Assembly (NCBI GenBank): GCA_964433635.1
Contig: CAYSSG010000013.1
Span: forward strand, 1 to 50,338
Direction of reading: 5' to 3'
Source of the DNA: CAYSSG01 sp964433635
GTDB lineage: Bacteria > Atribacterota > Phoenicimicrobiia > Phoenicimicrobiales > Stramentimicrobiaceae
Length of the DNA stretch: 50,338 bases
The notes under the pieces were generated by a model. It was not told where the DNA came from. It saw nothing but the letters and a program-made list of their open reading frames with translations, and ran no database searches. Of the stretch, positions 1 to 8,393 are shown one piece after another. Made by a program: the position numbers and the translations under genes. How positions within the stretch are numbered: position 1 is the stretch's first letter; the number at the start of each line of letters is the position of its first letter.

Positions 1-364
1 GCGGGTCAATATAAATCATCTTGATTTTACCGTAATAGGATTTTTGCAATAATTTCAAGACTTCCAGATTATCACCTTCAATAAAGAGATTTTCGGTAGT
101 ATCAAAATTAACTGATTCTTTCCGCACTGGCTTAAGGGTGCCGATACTGGGACTTTGGATCAACTTAAAACAATCTGCTTTTCCGGGCCAGGTCATGCTG
201 TAACGCTCTTTTCCATTATCTATATTTTCACCCAGTGTTTTCTTTAATTTTTCAAAATCAATTTTGTTTTCAGTAAAGACCTCTGGAAATAACTGCCTTA
301 ATTTCTCTTTCTGTTTCTGGGTTATATCCAGAGAATGTAAATCCAGTTTTTTCGGCTCACTCAT
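1..364 (-). CDS. Site-specific DNA adenine methyltransferase, N-terminal part (type III Mod-like), truncated by window edge
   Basis: An open frame reads leftward from an ATG at 362-364 and runs off the window after about 121 codons. An AAGGTGGTGG ribosome-binding site lies just upstream. The last residues, KMIYIDPP, are the start of the DPPY catalytic motif of N4/N6-adenine methyltransferases. They are preceded by NLFIEGDNLEVLKLL, typical of type III Mod subunits and related beta-class enzymes. The N-terminal helical region (DITQKQKEKLRQLFPEVF) also fits Mod proteins. A Res helicase-nuclease subunit would be expected further left, outside the window, so whether this is a full type III system or an orphan methylase cannot be judged. 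Confidence 0.85.
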   Translation of the reverse strand, partial: MSEPKKLDLHSLDITQKQKEKLRQLFPEVFTENKIDFEKLKKTLGENIDNGKERYSMTWPGKADCFKLIQSPSIGTLKPVRKESVNFDTTENLFIEGDNLEVLKLLQKSYYGKIKMIYIDP

Positions 365-812
365 TTTCCCACCACCTTAATTGCATTATCTTTTAGATGA
401 AAAAAATCTCAACTTGTTTAGAAAAATGAAATATCCTAACAATAGTCATTCAAGCTTTTGGTAGATTATTATGTTTTTTTACTTTTCCTATATCTTACCA
501 GATTCAAAACTCGATTTCCAAAAATTACATATTACAAACAACTTAGGATCTCTCCCTACTTATTTCCGCTATACATACGATAAATGAATTAAATTTGACA
601 TTCCACATTTTTTATTTATAATGATTGTTGTTTACAAAATAACAAAAGTATCAGATAATATAAGTGTTCATGGTTTGATAGAATAATAAATATCATATCA
701 TGGATTGTCTCCAGTGATATTGAATTAGAGCTTTTCGGTGCTTTTGACTTTGCTCTACTTTGCCTCTAAAGAAATGTTACTGAAGAAAATTTCTTAAGAA
801 GGAGGTAAAGAG
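365..812. other. Intergenic region with long 5' leader of the RRM gene
   Basis: This is 448 bp between two divergently read genes with no convincing open frame. The right part holds a strong promoter (595-622), so the mRNA of the downstream RNA-binding protein should carry a leader of about 180 nt. That leader contains possible stems, for example an AATATCA...TGATATT pairing around 688-733 and GAGC...GCTC around 728-765. The left part (365-590) is AT-rich and presumably carries the promoter of the leftward methyltransferase gene, but no clear site was found. Confidence 0.6.
595..622 (+). promoter_or_regulatory. Sigma-70-type promoter for the RRM protein gene
   Basis: TTGACA at 595-600 and TATAAT at 617-622 are both perfect consensus, separated by 16 bp. 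Transcription would start near 629, about 184 nt before the start codon. Confidence 0.75.
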
Positions 813-1094
813 ATGCAAGGCAATAAACTTTATGTGGGAAACCTGAACTATGCCGTCAATGAAGACCAGTTGAAAGAGCTATTTGAAAATCATGGTACTG
901 TTCAAAGTGTCAACATCATTGAAGGCAAAGGTTTCGGATTTGTAGAAATGTCTTCCGATGAAGAAGCAGAAGCTGCCAAAGAAGCATTGAATGACCAGGA
1001 ATTTCAGGGACGTCCATTAAAAATTGATGAAGCCCGTCCACGAAAACCCAGAAGAGATTTCGATTCCGATTCCGGTCCCAGAAGACGCTTTTAA
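813..1094 (+). CDS. RNA-binding protein with a single RRM domain
   Basis: This 93-residue protein is one RRM fold plus a short basic tail. RNP2 is KLYVGNLNY (residues 5-13) and RNP1 is KGFGFVEM (residues 39-46), with the aromatic residues that stack on RNA present in both. The tail (PRKPRRDFDSDSGPRRRF) is Arg-rich, as in small bacterial Rbp proteins. These bind single-stranded RNA and are often cold-induced; the long leader upstream is compatible with such control but does not prove it. The start is fixed by an AAGGAGG site about 8 nt upstream. The gene is monocistronic, ending in a strong terminator. Confidence 0.93.
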   Translation: MQGNKLYVGNLNYAVNEDQLKELFENHGTVQSVNIIEGKGFGFVEMSSDEEAEAAKEALNDQEFQGRPLKIDEARPRKPRRDFDSDSGPRRRF

Positions 1095-1110
1095 GCAAAC
1101 ATGAAATGCA

Positions 1111-1145
1111 AAACCCTTTAGTTTTCGAGCTAAAGGGTTTTTTTG
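1111..1145 (+). terminator. Rho-independent terminator after the RRM gene
   Basis: An 11-bp perfect stem (AAACCCTTTAG at 1112-1122 with its complement at 1131-1141) and an 8-nt loop are followed by a T run. Confidence 0.9.
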
Positions 1146-1273
1146 TGCCTAAAAACTGATCAATCTTCTAGCCATTATCATCTTTTTTTCAGATGTTAAA
1201 TTGATTTCCTTTCTCGCCACCAGGCTATTCAGTTGACTTCGAACGAAAGATTAAAAAAATTTTTCAAAATCAC

Positions 1274-1301
1274 TTGACAAATCATTTTATATCATTATAA
1301 T
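1274..1301 (+). promoter_or_regulatory. Sigma-70-type promoter for hsp20
   Basis: TTGACA (1274-1279) and TATAAT (1296-1301) are perfect consensus with 16-bp spacing. The start site would fall near 1308. No CIRCE element is present, so HrcA control is not indicated. Confidence 0.75.
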
Positions 1302-1304
1302 TGT

Positions 1305-1346
1305 TAATAGGAAAAAATGCTAATAGCATATAATGTTAATAGCATA
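1305..1346 (+). repeat. 16-bp-period repeats in the hsp20 leader
   Basis: TAATAG occurs at 1305, 1321 and 1337, an exact 16-bp period; the last two copies extend to TAATAGCATA. ATGCT-AAT-AGCAT (1318-1330) is also a small hairpin. The repeats start at the -10 region and run into the leader, so they could be an operator or part of a thermosensitive RNA structure. Confidence 0.5.
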
Positions 1347-1376
1347 AAAAATAATATCAATAGTGGAGGTGTCATG

Positions 1377-1820
1377 ATGGATCTTGTAAGATGGGAACCA
1401 AGAAGAAGTTTAATGAGAAGTTTCTTTGATGATTTCTTTGATGTGATGGAAACTCCCGGTAGGGGAAGAAGAAATTGGCTGAATGGCAGCATCTGGGCTC
1501 CGGCAGTTGATTTAATCGATAAAAAGGATAAGTTTGTTGCCAAAGTTGAACTTCCAGGTGTAGAAAAGAAAGATGTAAAACTATCCCTGAATGATGGTAA
1601 TCTGACGATTCAAGGCGAAATCAAAAAAGAGGAAGAAACACAAAAAGAAGATTACTATTATCGCGAAAGAGCTTACGGTAATTATTCACGTACCATCTCT
1701 TTGCCGGGTGAAGTTGAAAAGGAAAAGATCAGTGCAAAATTTAAGAATGGTATCTTAGAAATCACGATGCCCAAGAAACCGGAAGTGCAACCTAAAGAAA
1801 TCACCATTGAAGCAGAGTAA
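1377..1820 (+). CDS. Small heat shock protein, Hsp20/alpha-crystallin family
   Basis: This ATP-independent holdase binds unfolding proteins in the cytoplasm. The protein has 147 residues, the usual family length. The alpha-crystallin domain covers roughly residues 42-140: an APAVDLIDKKDKFVAKVELPG strand region, then a VKLSLNDGNLTIQGE core, and the family signature FKNGILEITMPKK near the end (A-x-x-x-n-G-v-L type). A longer frame opens at 1317, but GGAGGT at 1365-1370 lies 6 nt before the ATG at 1377 and downstream of that earlier start, so 1377 is chosen (1374 is the alternative). The gene stands alone between its own promoter and a terminator. Confidence 0.93.
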   Translation: MDLVRWEPRRSLMRSFFDDFFDVMETPGRGRRNWLNGSIWAPAVDLIDKKDKFVAKVELPGVEKKDVKLSLNDGNLTIQGEIKKEEETQKEDYYYRERAYGNYSRTISLPGEVEKEKISAKFKNGILEITMPKKPEVQPKEITIEAE

Positions 1821-1840
1821 TGTAATCGCAGAACCAGACT

Positions 1841-1874
1841 AAAAAACAGCTCCCATCAACGGGAGCTGTTTTTT
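1841..1874. terminator. Bidirectional terminator between hsp20 and ggt
   Basis: A perfect 14-bp stem (AAAAAACAGCTCCC at 1841-1854 with its complement at 1861-1874) surrounds a 6-nt loop. The A run on one side and T run on the other allow termination of both converging genes. Confidence 0.9.
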
Positions 1875-1883
1875 ATATCTTCC

Positions 1884-3494
1884 CTACCAGGCTGCTACAG
1901 TACCGTCTGTCCTGGGTTCGGTTGCGCCCATCAAAACTCCGTTATCGGTTCTCCAGATAATCTGACCACGTCCAAATCCTCCGGAATCCAGCGCTCCCTC
2001 TATGACATGTCCTTTTCTTTCCAATGCCTCGGCAATATGTTTGGGAAAGTTCTGCTCAACCTTAATCTTTTTTCCTTCCATCCACTGCCAGCGAGGTGCA
2101 TCCAGCGCAGACTGGGGGTTCAAACCGAAATCAAGCATATTCATGACAACCTGCACATGTCCCTGTGGTTGCATGAAGCCGCCCATGACTCCAAAAGGAC
2201 CTATCGGTTTATCCTCTTTCGTTATAAATCCCGGAATAATGGTATGATAAGTTTTTTTACCCGGTTTTAAATAGTTTGCATGATTCGGATTCAAACAGAA
2301 ATTAGCCCCTCTATTCTGCAATGCGATACCGGTACCCGGAACGACTAACCCGGATCCGAAGCCCATATAATTACTTTGAATGTAAGAAACCATGTTACCC
2401 TCACCGTCTGCAGTCGCAAGATACACGGTATCACCCCCGGTTGGTCTTCCCGGGTGGGGATTATTTGACTCACCAGTCATTAAACTCCTACGCTTTGCAG
2501 CATATTCCGGAGAAAGTAATCTCTTGACCAATTCACCCATCTCTTTAGAATCAGTGATAGTTTCTTTCCCGTCTGCAAATGCTAATTTTACTGCTTCAAT
2601 CTGATAATGGAAGGTATCCGGGCCTTCTCTTCCTGTTTCTAAACTGATTTCTTTAAGAATATTCAATGCCATTAGAGCAATTAAACCTTGTCCATTAGGG
2701 GGTATTTCCCAGACATCATATCCCTGATAATTTACACTGATAGGCTTCACCCATTCGGAAACAAAAGAAGCAAGATCTTCTTTTCGCAGATAACCATCAT
2801 ATTTTCTGGAAAAAGAGTCGATTTTATCCGCAATTCTGCCCCGGTAAAAAGTATCGGCATTGGTATCACCAATCATCTGTAAAGTTTGACCTTGTTCAGG
2901 AAGACGCCACATCTCACCTGGCTCAGGTGTTCTTCCCCCGGGGGCAAAGGTCTCAAACCAGTACTTCATCTCTTCCTGATTCTCATATTGACTGTATCTT
3001 TGAAAAGCCTTCTTCCACAGATAACTGACTGTAGCTGATACAGGAAATCCATTTTGGGCATAATCAACAGCTGGTGATAATAGCTTTGGGAAAGACAGGC
3101 GGCCAAACCTTCTGGAAAGCTCTACCCATGCTGCAGGTGCCCCCGGAACTGTAACCGGCAGCCAACCATAATCTGGTATTTTTTCTAATCCCTTTTTCTG
3201 GAGTGCTTCACCTGAAATTCCCTGAGGTGCCGGACCGCTGGAATTCAAGCCATAAAGTGTCTCCTTAGTCCAAACCAGCGCAAAAGCATCTCCACCAATT
3301 CCATTAGAAGTAGGTTCAACAACCGTGAGACATGCAGCAGTCGCTATAGCTGCATCGATGGCATTGCCACCCTGTCGGAGTATTTCCAGACCGGCCTGTG
3401 CAGCCAGCGACTGGGAAGTCGCAACCATTCCATTCCTGGCAAAGATAACTTTCCGCTGAGAAGGATAGGGATAGTATAAAAAATCAAAATCCAT
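1884..3494 (-). CDS. ggt: Gamma-glutamyltransferase family protein (Ntn hydrolase)
   Basis: Gamma-glutamyltransferases cleave gamma-glutamyl bonds of glutathione and related amides, and are made as a proenzyme that cuts itself before a catalytic Thr. The 536-residue protein has the N-terminal half (QGGNAIDAAIATA, GGDAF, PGAPAAW) and the cleavage region PTGGDTVYLATAD, where Thr356 is the likely nucleophile. This is followed by the small-subunit motif MGFGSGLVVPGTGIALQNRG. No signal peptide is evident, so this is probably a cytoplasmic, acylase-like (YwrD-type) member rather than a periplasmic enzyme. The substrate is uncertain. AAAGGAGG precedes the ATG. It may be cotranscribed with the upstream TauE-like exporter. 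Confidence 0.92.
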   Translation of the reverse strand: MDFDFLYYPYPSQRKVIFARNGMVATSQSLAAQAGLEILRQGGNAIDAAIATAACLTVVEPTSNGIGGDAFALVWTKETLYGLNSSGPAPQGISGEALQKKGLEKIPDYGWLPVTVPGAPAAWVELSRRFGRLSFPKLLSPAVDYAQNGFPVSATVSYLWKKAFQRYSQYENQEEMKYWFETFAPGGRTPEPGEMWRLPEQGQTLQMIGDTNADTFYRGRIADKIDSFSRKYDGYLRKEDLASFVSEWVKPISVNYQGYDVWEIPPNGQGLIALMALNILKEISLETGREGPDTFHYQIEAVKLAFADGKETITDSKEMGELVKRLLSPEYAAKRRSLMTGESNNPHPGRPTGGDTVYLATADGEGNMVSYIQSNYMGFGSGLVVPGTGIALQNRGANFCLNPNHANYLKPGKKTYHTIIPGFITKEDKPIGPFGVMGGFMQPQGHVQVVMNMLDFGLNPQSALDAPRWQWMEGKKIKVEQNFPKHIAEALERKGHVIEGALDSGGFGRGQIIWRTDNGVLMGATEPRTDGTVAAW

Positions 3495-3610
3495 TCTTTC
3501 CTCCTTTGCTTATTGGCATCACATGATGATCCTTTGAGGATATTGTTATAATCTTTCTTAACAAAAAACGGAATTTTTATATTTTATGCAATTAAGGTTG
3601 TGAATCCGAC

Positions 3611-4384
3611 TTATAAACCAATAAATTCAAAGAGACCCAGCAATTTTGCCGACATTGCTAAAATCGAGATAACCAGGAACACCCTGATCCACTTATCCCC
3701 TTTGCTGACCGCAAAGTTACTTCCAATATATGCACCAATCGCATTGCCCATTGCCAAGGTAGAACCTAAAATAATATTTACTTTTCCATTAACAAGAAAT
3801 ACCAGGAGTGAAAAAATCGTATAAATTAGAATGATGAATACTTTAAGGCTATTGACCTTCACCAGTGACATTCCAGTAAGAAGGGTAAGGGCAACAATGA
3901 AAATAAAGCCGACCCCTGCCTGAATAAATCCACCATAAAAACCGACTCCTAAAAAAGCAATCATTGCTAAAATCAACCGAAAGGTACCAAGATTTTCAGT
4001 ATCAATTTCTTTAATAAATTTTCTTTCCGGACGTGTTAATATGATAATAAGGACAATCATCATGACAATGGCTAATATTCTCTCAAACAATTCTCCTGAA
4101 ATAGAAATGGCTACTCTCGCTCCAATAATCGATCCGATAATTGCCGGAATCCCTAGAATAAAACTCAGTTTGGGATAAAAAAATCCTTTCCTGCGAAAAT
4201 TTGTTACGCCAACAATATTCTGAACAAGTATAGCAATCCGATTTGTCCCATTAGCAGTTGCAGCAGGCAAGCCAAGGAAGATGAGTACTGGCAGTGTCAG
4301 CAATGAACCACCACCTCCCAGTGTATTAAGAAACCCTGCTACAACCCCGGTGACTAAAATGAATCCGATCTGAAAAAAGCTCAT
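3611..4384 (-). CDS. TauE/SafE (TSUP) family membrane permease
   Basis: This 257-residue, very hydrophobic protein has about eight predicted membrane helices in two repeats. The N-terminal GVVAGFLNTLGGGGSLLTLPVLIFLG and its second-half counterpart GGFIQAGVGFIF are the family's repeated motifs. TSUP proteins move sulfite, sulfoacetate, taurine-derived or other organic anions; the substrate here is unknown. The ATG at 4382-4384 has TAAAGGAG about 7 nt upstream. The neighbouring gamma-glutamyltransferase on the same strand (116 nt downstream) hints at thiol or sulfur compound turnover, but that link is an inference from context. Confidence 0.88.
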   Translation of the reverse strand: MSFFQIGFILVTGVVAGFLNTLGGGGSLLTLPVLIFLGLPAATANGTNRIAILVQNIVGVTNFRRKGFFYPKLSFILGIPAIIGSIIGARVAISISGELFERILAIVMMIVLIIILTRPERKFIKEIDTENLGTFRLILAMIAFLGVGFYGGFIQAGVGFIFIVALTLLTGMSLVKVNSLKVFIILIYTIFSLLVFLVNGKVNIILGSTLAMGNAIGAYIGSNFAVSKGDKWIRVFLVISILAMSAKLLGLFEFIGL

Positions 4385-4527
4385 TCATAACTCCTTTAGG
4401 TAACATCCATAGATATCGATTGAAAAATTTCTTCCTGCCTGGTGCTCATTTATCAGGAACAATACAATAAAATCATTATAACATAATCATCTCAACGGAT
4501 ATGCTTCTAGATTTCTTAATCAAAGCA

Positions 4528-4563
4528 AAAATGATTGTGGCAATGATTGCCACAATCATTTTA
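4528..4563 (-). terminator. Rho-independent terminator after the NCS2 permease gene
   Basis: A near-perfect hairpin centred in 4528-4563 (ATGATTGTGGCAAT at 4531-4544, complement at 4547-4560) lies just past the leftward stop at 4614. On the minus strand it is followed by a T run. Confidence 0.85.
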
Positions 4564-4613
4564 AAATCGAATCAAGATATTATTTTTACCATGATTTCAG
4601 AAGTTTCAGAAAT

Positions 4614-5927
4614 TTATAGCCATATGAATTTGATGATAAAAAGAATGCCCAAAATATAGATTAAGCCATGCACTTCTTTTCCTTTTCCGCTTAACAACTT
4701 AATCAGGGGATAAGTAATAAAGCCCAGCGCTATTCCATTCGCAATGGAATAAGTCATCGGGATAGCAATTAAGCATATAAAAGCGGGTAGCGCTTCAGAA
4801 AAGTCATCCCATTTGATGCTTAAGATATTTCGGATCATCATGGTACCTACAACAATCAAGGCAGGTGCAGTCGCAGCACCCGGAACAATACCTACCAATG
4901 GTCTAAGAAATAGAGATAATAGAAATAAAATTGCAACCACAATACCTGTCAGACCGGTCCTTCCACCCTCTGAAACACCAGAAGCGGATTCAATATAAGT
5001 GGTGACTGTGCTGGTACCAAAAATGGCTCCCCCTGTTGTACCAATAGCATCTGCTAACAGTGCCCGACTTGCTTTAGGTAAATTGCCGTCCTTATCCAGA
5101 AAACCCGCCTGGGTACTTACTCCTACCAGAGTGCCCGCTGTATCAAAGATATCTACAAATAAAAAGGAAAAAATAACTGCGATCAGGGTAAGATCCAGTG
5201 CACCGGCAACATCCATTTTAAACAGAACTTCGCTCCAATCATTAAACTGGGGCATGGCGAAAAAGCCCTGAAAAGGTGGCGTTACATTCAGTCCAGGAAG
5301 GTATCCAATGACGGTAGCACCTAAAATTCCCCAAAGAATGGCGCCTTTCACCTTTAATGTATGAAGCACTCCCATCATAATTAAACCGGAAATGGCAACG
5401 ATACCTGTCCCGCTCAGTACATCACCGATGGCAACCAATGTTGCTTCATCTTTGACCACCAGATTAGCATTCTGTAAACCAATAAAGGCGATAAACAGAC
5501 CGATCCCGGCACTGATGGAAGCCTTTAATCCCATGGGAATACAGTTAATAACCATTTCTCTGACGGGAGTAACGCTAAGAATAATAAACAAAATGCCCTC
5601 CAGGAAAATAATTCCCAGGGCAATTTGCCAGCTAATCCCCATACCGATGACCACTGAATAGGCAAAAAAAGCATTTAAGCCCATCCCGGACGCCAGGGCA
5701 AAAGGATAATTGGTTAATAAAGCCATACACACTGTTCCCAGGATAATACCCATAATAGTTGCAATAAATACACCATTCCAGGGCATACCGGCATCACTTA
5801 AGATCGTCGGGTTCACGAAGATAATGTAAGCCATGGTCATGAAAGTAGTAAATCCGGCAATAATCTCCGTCTTGACATCAGTCCCGTTTTCCGAAAGATG
5901 AAACCTTTTCTCTAATAATTCCTGCAT
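4614..5927 (-). CDS. NCS2 family purine permease (AzgA/PbuG-like)
   Basis: This is a proton-coupled importer of purine bases in the cytoplasmic membrane, 437 residues with 12-14 hydrophobic segments. Diagnostic stretches are EIIAGFTTFMTMAYIIFVNP near the N terminus, ASGMGLNAFFAY, FSFLFVDIFDTAGTLVGVS and GTSTVTTYIESASGVSEGGR. The last two are the residues typical of the AzgA subgroup (adenine/guanine/hypoxanthine). The start has AAAGGAATG upstream. No purine riboswitch was recognised in the 250 bp ahead of it. It is transcribed alone, with its own terminator. Confidence 0.93.
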   Translation of the reverse strand: MQELLEKRFHLSENGTDVKTEIIAGFTTFMTMAYIIFVNPTILSDAGMPWNGVFIATIMGIILGTVCMALLTNYPFALASGMGLNAFFAYSVVIGMGISWQIALGIIFLEGILFIILSVTPVREMVINCIPMGLKASISAGIGLFIAFIGLQNANLVVKDEATLVAIGDVLSGTGIVAISGLIMMGVLHTLKVKGAILWGILGATVIGYLPGLNVTPPFQGFFAMPQFNDWSEVLFKMDVAGALDLTLIAVIFSFLFVDIFDTAGTLVGVSTQAGFLDKDGNLPKASRALLADAIGTTGGAIFGTSTVTTYIESASGVSEGGRTGLTGIVVAILFLLSLFLRPLVGIVPGAATAPALIVVGTMMIRNILSIKWDDFSEALPAFICLIAIPMTYSIANGIALGFITYPLIKLLSGKGKEVHGLIYILGILFIIKFIWL

Positions 5928-6067
5928 TTTCTATTCATTCCTTTCTTTTAATAATGAAATTGATCAGATTAATTTATTCTATGGCGTTACTATTCTAATA
6001 TTTTACTGAAATTGAATCAATGCTTTTCAAATATTTTATTCTCAAATCCACATCCATGGTCCTATTC

Positions 6068-6097
6068 TTGCCAATTGTTACTGAGAAAAGGTATAAT
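6068..6097 (+). promoter_or_regulatory. Promoter for the small Cys-containing protein gene
   Basis: TTGCCA (6068-6073) and TATAAT (6092-6097) are spaced by 18 bp, about 80 nt ahead of the start codon at 6179. Confidence 0.55.
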
Positions 6098-6178
6098 GGT
6101 TCAGATGGAAATCTCGACTATCCGACAAAAAATGAATCTCCACCTGAAAGCAATTGAATCAGGAGGTTATCTGTCAAT

Positions 6179-6490
6179 ATGTCCCTCTCTTTTTTCGGAA
6201 AGTTATTCGGGCAAAAAAACAGAATTTCGGATGAGCTAATCTGGATTTACACGCAATGCGACCAGTGCGGGGAAAAATTCAGAACAGTCATTCAAAAAAA
6301 TCATGACCTTACACCCACATATCAACAGAATGGCCCTACCTATTTTGTGCGGAAAGAAATCATCGGTTCATCCTGCCATAATCGGATTAACCTGACCATC
6401 CATTTTGATCAGAATTACAATCGCCTATCCCAGGAAATCACCGGTGGCCATTTTATCTCCCAAGAACAATATGAAGCAGAAAACAACTAA
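6179..6490 (+). CDS. Conserved small hypothetical protein with a CxxC motif
   Basis: This 103-residue protein has an ATG preceded by AGGAGG about 12 nt upstream. After a short basic leader (FFGKLFGQKNR), it has an IYTQCDQCGEKFRT segment whose CxxC pair (residues 28 and 31) resembles half a zinc ribbon. A third Cys is in GSSCHNRINLTI, and the C terminus ends with QEITGGHFISQEQYEAE. The pattern resembles a small family of unknown function that I associate with Chloroflexi-like genomes (from memory, unchecked). Three Cys plus nearby His could bind one metal. It stands alone between a divergent purine permease and a convergent hydrolase. A frame at 6012-6239 overlaps it and lacks a good start. 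Confidence 0.75.
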   Translation: MSLSFFGKLFGQKNRISDELIWIYTQCDQCGEKFRTVIQKNHDLTPTYQQNGPTYFVRKEIIGSSCHNRINLTIHFDQNYNRLSQEITGGHFISQEQYEAENN

Positions 6491-6575
6491 TGTAAAGTTT
6501 CTCAATCAAATTTTTACTAAAACAATCTTCTCAATGCCTCTGTTTATTTTTCATATTCAACATGCAGTGACCGAT

Positions 6576-7406
6576 TTATGCCTCTACCACTGTCCCGACA
6601 TTACAGAAAAAGAAACGTCTTCCAAATTCCTGATATAACTGCATGGCAGCCTCTAAACCCGTGCAATGGGAAGTGCCGATTCTCTCAATGTCAAATTGTT
6701 TCAGTACCTCTATGCTCCTGGTCTTCGTTTCCTCACTGGCCCGATCAAGATGGGTTCCGCCAAAAACAGCATGAATGTGCCGCTGGCCTGTCTTCTCAAT
6801 GGCATAATTGATAATATTGACTATTCCGGAATGGGAACAACCTAATACAATCACCAGCCCTTTTTCGGTATCGGCAATGAGGGTCTGGTCATCGGGCATC
6901 TTATCCTGAACATAGCCCTTTTCGTCTTTCAATAACAACTTTTTATCACCTGTTTCAAATGAGGTCTTGCGAGGAATCTCTCCACTCAAGAGCAAGCCCG
7001 GTACAATTTCAGTTAAATCAGTATTGAATACAAATTCGGCTCCTTTGCTTTCTAAAATCTCACGTCGAAAGGGAATACCGATATTTTTTTCTACGCCATT
7101 GGTAACACTGTAGCTGTTCTTAAAAAGATCCCGGTGCGCATACACTTTTACTTTCCCTGAATATTCGAGTACCCGCAATAAGCCACCGGTATGATCATGA
7201 TGGTGATGGCTGATAATAATACCCTGCAGATTTGATAAATCCTTATGGTAATGGTGCGCATTATTGATGATGCCTATCCCCTGTCCGGTGTCAAACAGAA
7301 AACTTCCCTGATCGGTTTCCAGATAGACTGCCCAGCCATGCTCTGCAATGACACCAGTGTTAAAAAATACACAATTTTCACAAAGAACGGTTGCTTTAAT
7401 CTTCAT
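6576..7406 (-). CDS. Metallo-beta-lactamase-fold hydrolase, COG1237 type
   Basis: This soluble metallo-hydrolase has 276 residues. The metal-binding signature HHHHDH is at residues 67-72 (ISHHHHDHTGG), with GCSHSGIVN and the downstream FGGTHLDRA and GTSHCTG segments supplying further His ligands. This arrangement is that of COG1237 proteins, annotated as dihydropterin-ribofuranosylaminobenzene phosphate synthase-like, whose true substrates are mostly unknown. An in-frame ATG at 7467-7469 gives 21 more residues, but AAGGAGGC sits about 6 nt before the ATG at 7404-7406, so the shorter form is chosen. It is divergent from the cyclase-family gene. Confidence 0.88.
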   Translation of the reverse strand: MKIKATVLCENCVFFNTGVIAEHGWAVYLETDQGSFLFDTGQGIGIINNAHHYHKDLSNLQGIIISHHHHDHTGGLLRVLEYSGKVKVYAHRDLFKNSYSVTNGVEKNIGIPFRREILESKGAEFVFNTDLTEIVPGLLLSGEIPRKTSFETGDKKLLLKDEKGYVQDKMPDDQTLIADTEKGLVIVLGCSHSGIVNIINYAIEKTGQRHIHAVFGGTHLDRASEETKTRSIEVLKQFDIERIGTSHCTGLEAAMQLYQEFGRRFFFCNVGTVVEA

Positions 7407-7571
7407 AGGAAGCCTCCTTATTTTGATTTTATTGTACCGTAAAATACAATCATTGTTAAGGGATTGCATCAGGATTGTAATTGATAAATCTGAAAATTCA
7501 GTTTAATTGATTGCTCATGATAATATTATTAAGAAGAAATCCTTCATCAAATCCAAAACAGGAGTTAACCA

Positions 7572-8216
7572 ATGAAGATCATCGATTTGAGTCATCTGAT
7601 ATATTCTGATATGCCGGTTTATCCGGGTACCGAATCACCCATCTTACAGCAAGTCAGTACGCTGGACAAAGATCATTACAGGGAAACAAAAATCACTTTA
7701 TATTCCCATACCGGAACACATATTGATGCTCCCGGACATATGGTAACTCACGGCCCGAATCTTGACAACATGAATATAAATCATTTTTTCGGAAAAGCCA
7801 CCATTCTGGATCTGTGCAATCATCAGAAATTGTCAATTTCCCATCATGATTTGATATCTTACCAGCAAAAGATAGGAAAAGTCGATTTTGTCGTTTTAAA
7901 AACCGGATGGAGTCAATACTGGGGAAAGAGCAGATATTATGAGAACTATCCCTTCCTGAGTCATAAGGCTGCAGAGTGGCTTTCAGAATTTCATCTGAAA
8001 GGTATCGGCATTGATAGTATATCTATTGACGCATCAGATTCCATTGACTTTTCTGTGCATACTACTTTCCTGGCAAATGACATGATTATTATTGAAAATC
8101 TGACCAACCTGGATGCTGTTCAAGAAGAATTTTTCTTGCTCAGTGTTCTTCCTTTAAAGATAAAGAATGCTGACGGTTCCCCTGTCAGGGCTATTGCTGT
8201 AGAAATTAGTTCCTGA
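7572..8216 (+). CDS. Cyclase-family (kynurenine formamidase-like) metal-dependent hydrolase
   Basis: This 214-residue protein of the cyclase/arylformamidase family typically hydrolyses amide or lactone bonds with a Zn or Mn centre. The signature SHTGTHIDAPGH spans residues 45-56, giving metal ligands His46, His50 and Asp52 and the catalytic His56. The N terminus IDLSHLIYSDMPVYPGT is typical. No other kynurenine-pathway genes are nearby, so an anabolic or tryptophan role is unsupported; it may act on an N-acyl amino acid or other amide. CAGGAG lies about 8 nt before the ATG. Confidence 0.88.
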   Translation: MKIIDLSHLIYSDMPVYPGTESPILQQVSTLDKDHYRETKITLYSHTGTHIDAPGHMVTHGPNLDNMNINHFFGKATILDLCNHQKLSISHHDLISYQQKIGKVDFVVLKTGWSQYWGKSRYYENYPFLSHKAAEWLSEFHLKGIGIDSISIDASDSIDFSVHTTFLANDMIIIENLTNLDAVQEEFFLLSVLPLKIKNADGSPVRAIAVEISS

Positions 8217-8273
8217 CAGACATCACATCATTCTGAAGCTTTTTATAAATGCTCACTTTTAAGCAATTTAACT

Positions 8274-8301
8274 TGTTTTGTCATCCCTTACTTGATATAA
8301 T
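8274..8301 (+). promoter_or_regulatory. Promoter for the MoxR operon
   Basis: TTGTTT (8274-8279) and TATAAT (8296-8301) are 16 bp apart, about 85 nt before the TTG start of the MoxR gene. Confidence 0.5.
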
Positions 8302-8393
8302 TTTGAATCAGTGAAAAAATCGTTGTTAATGAGCAACTATTTATTTTTTATCTTTTTTTATGAACTAATATTCATAAAATTCTGGAGGGCATT

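Noticed and set aside
1302..1376. CIRCE element in front of hsp20
   Set aside because: The TTAGCACTC-N9-GAGTGCTAA pattern is not present; only the TAATAG repeats are.
5928..6060. Purine riboswitch ahead of the NCS2 permease
   Set aside because: No aptamer core or conserved loop-loop sequences were found on the minus strand.
6012..6239. 75-codon open frame overlapping the small CxxC protein gene
   Set aside because: It runs across the promoter region, lacks a good ribosome-binding site and overlaps the better supported frame at 6179.
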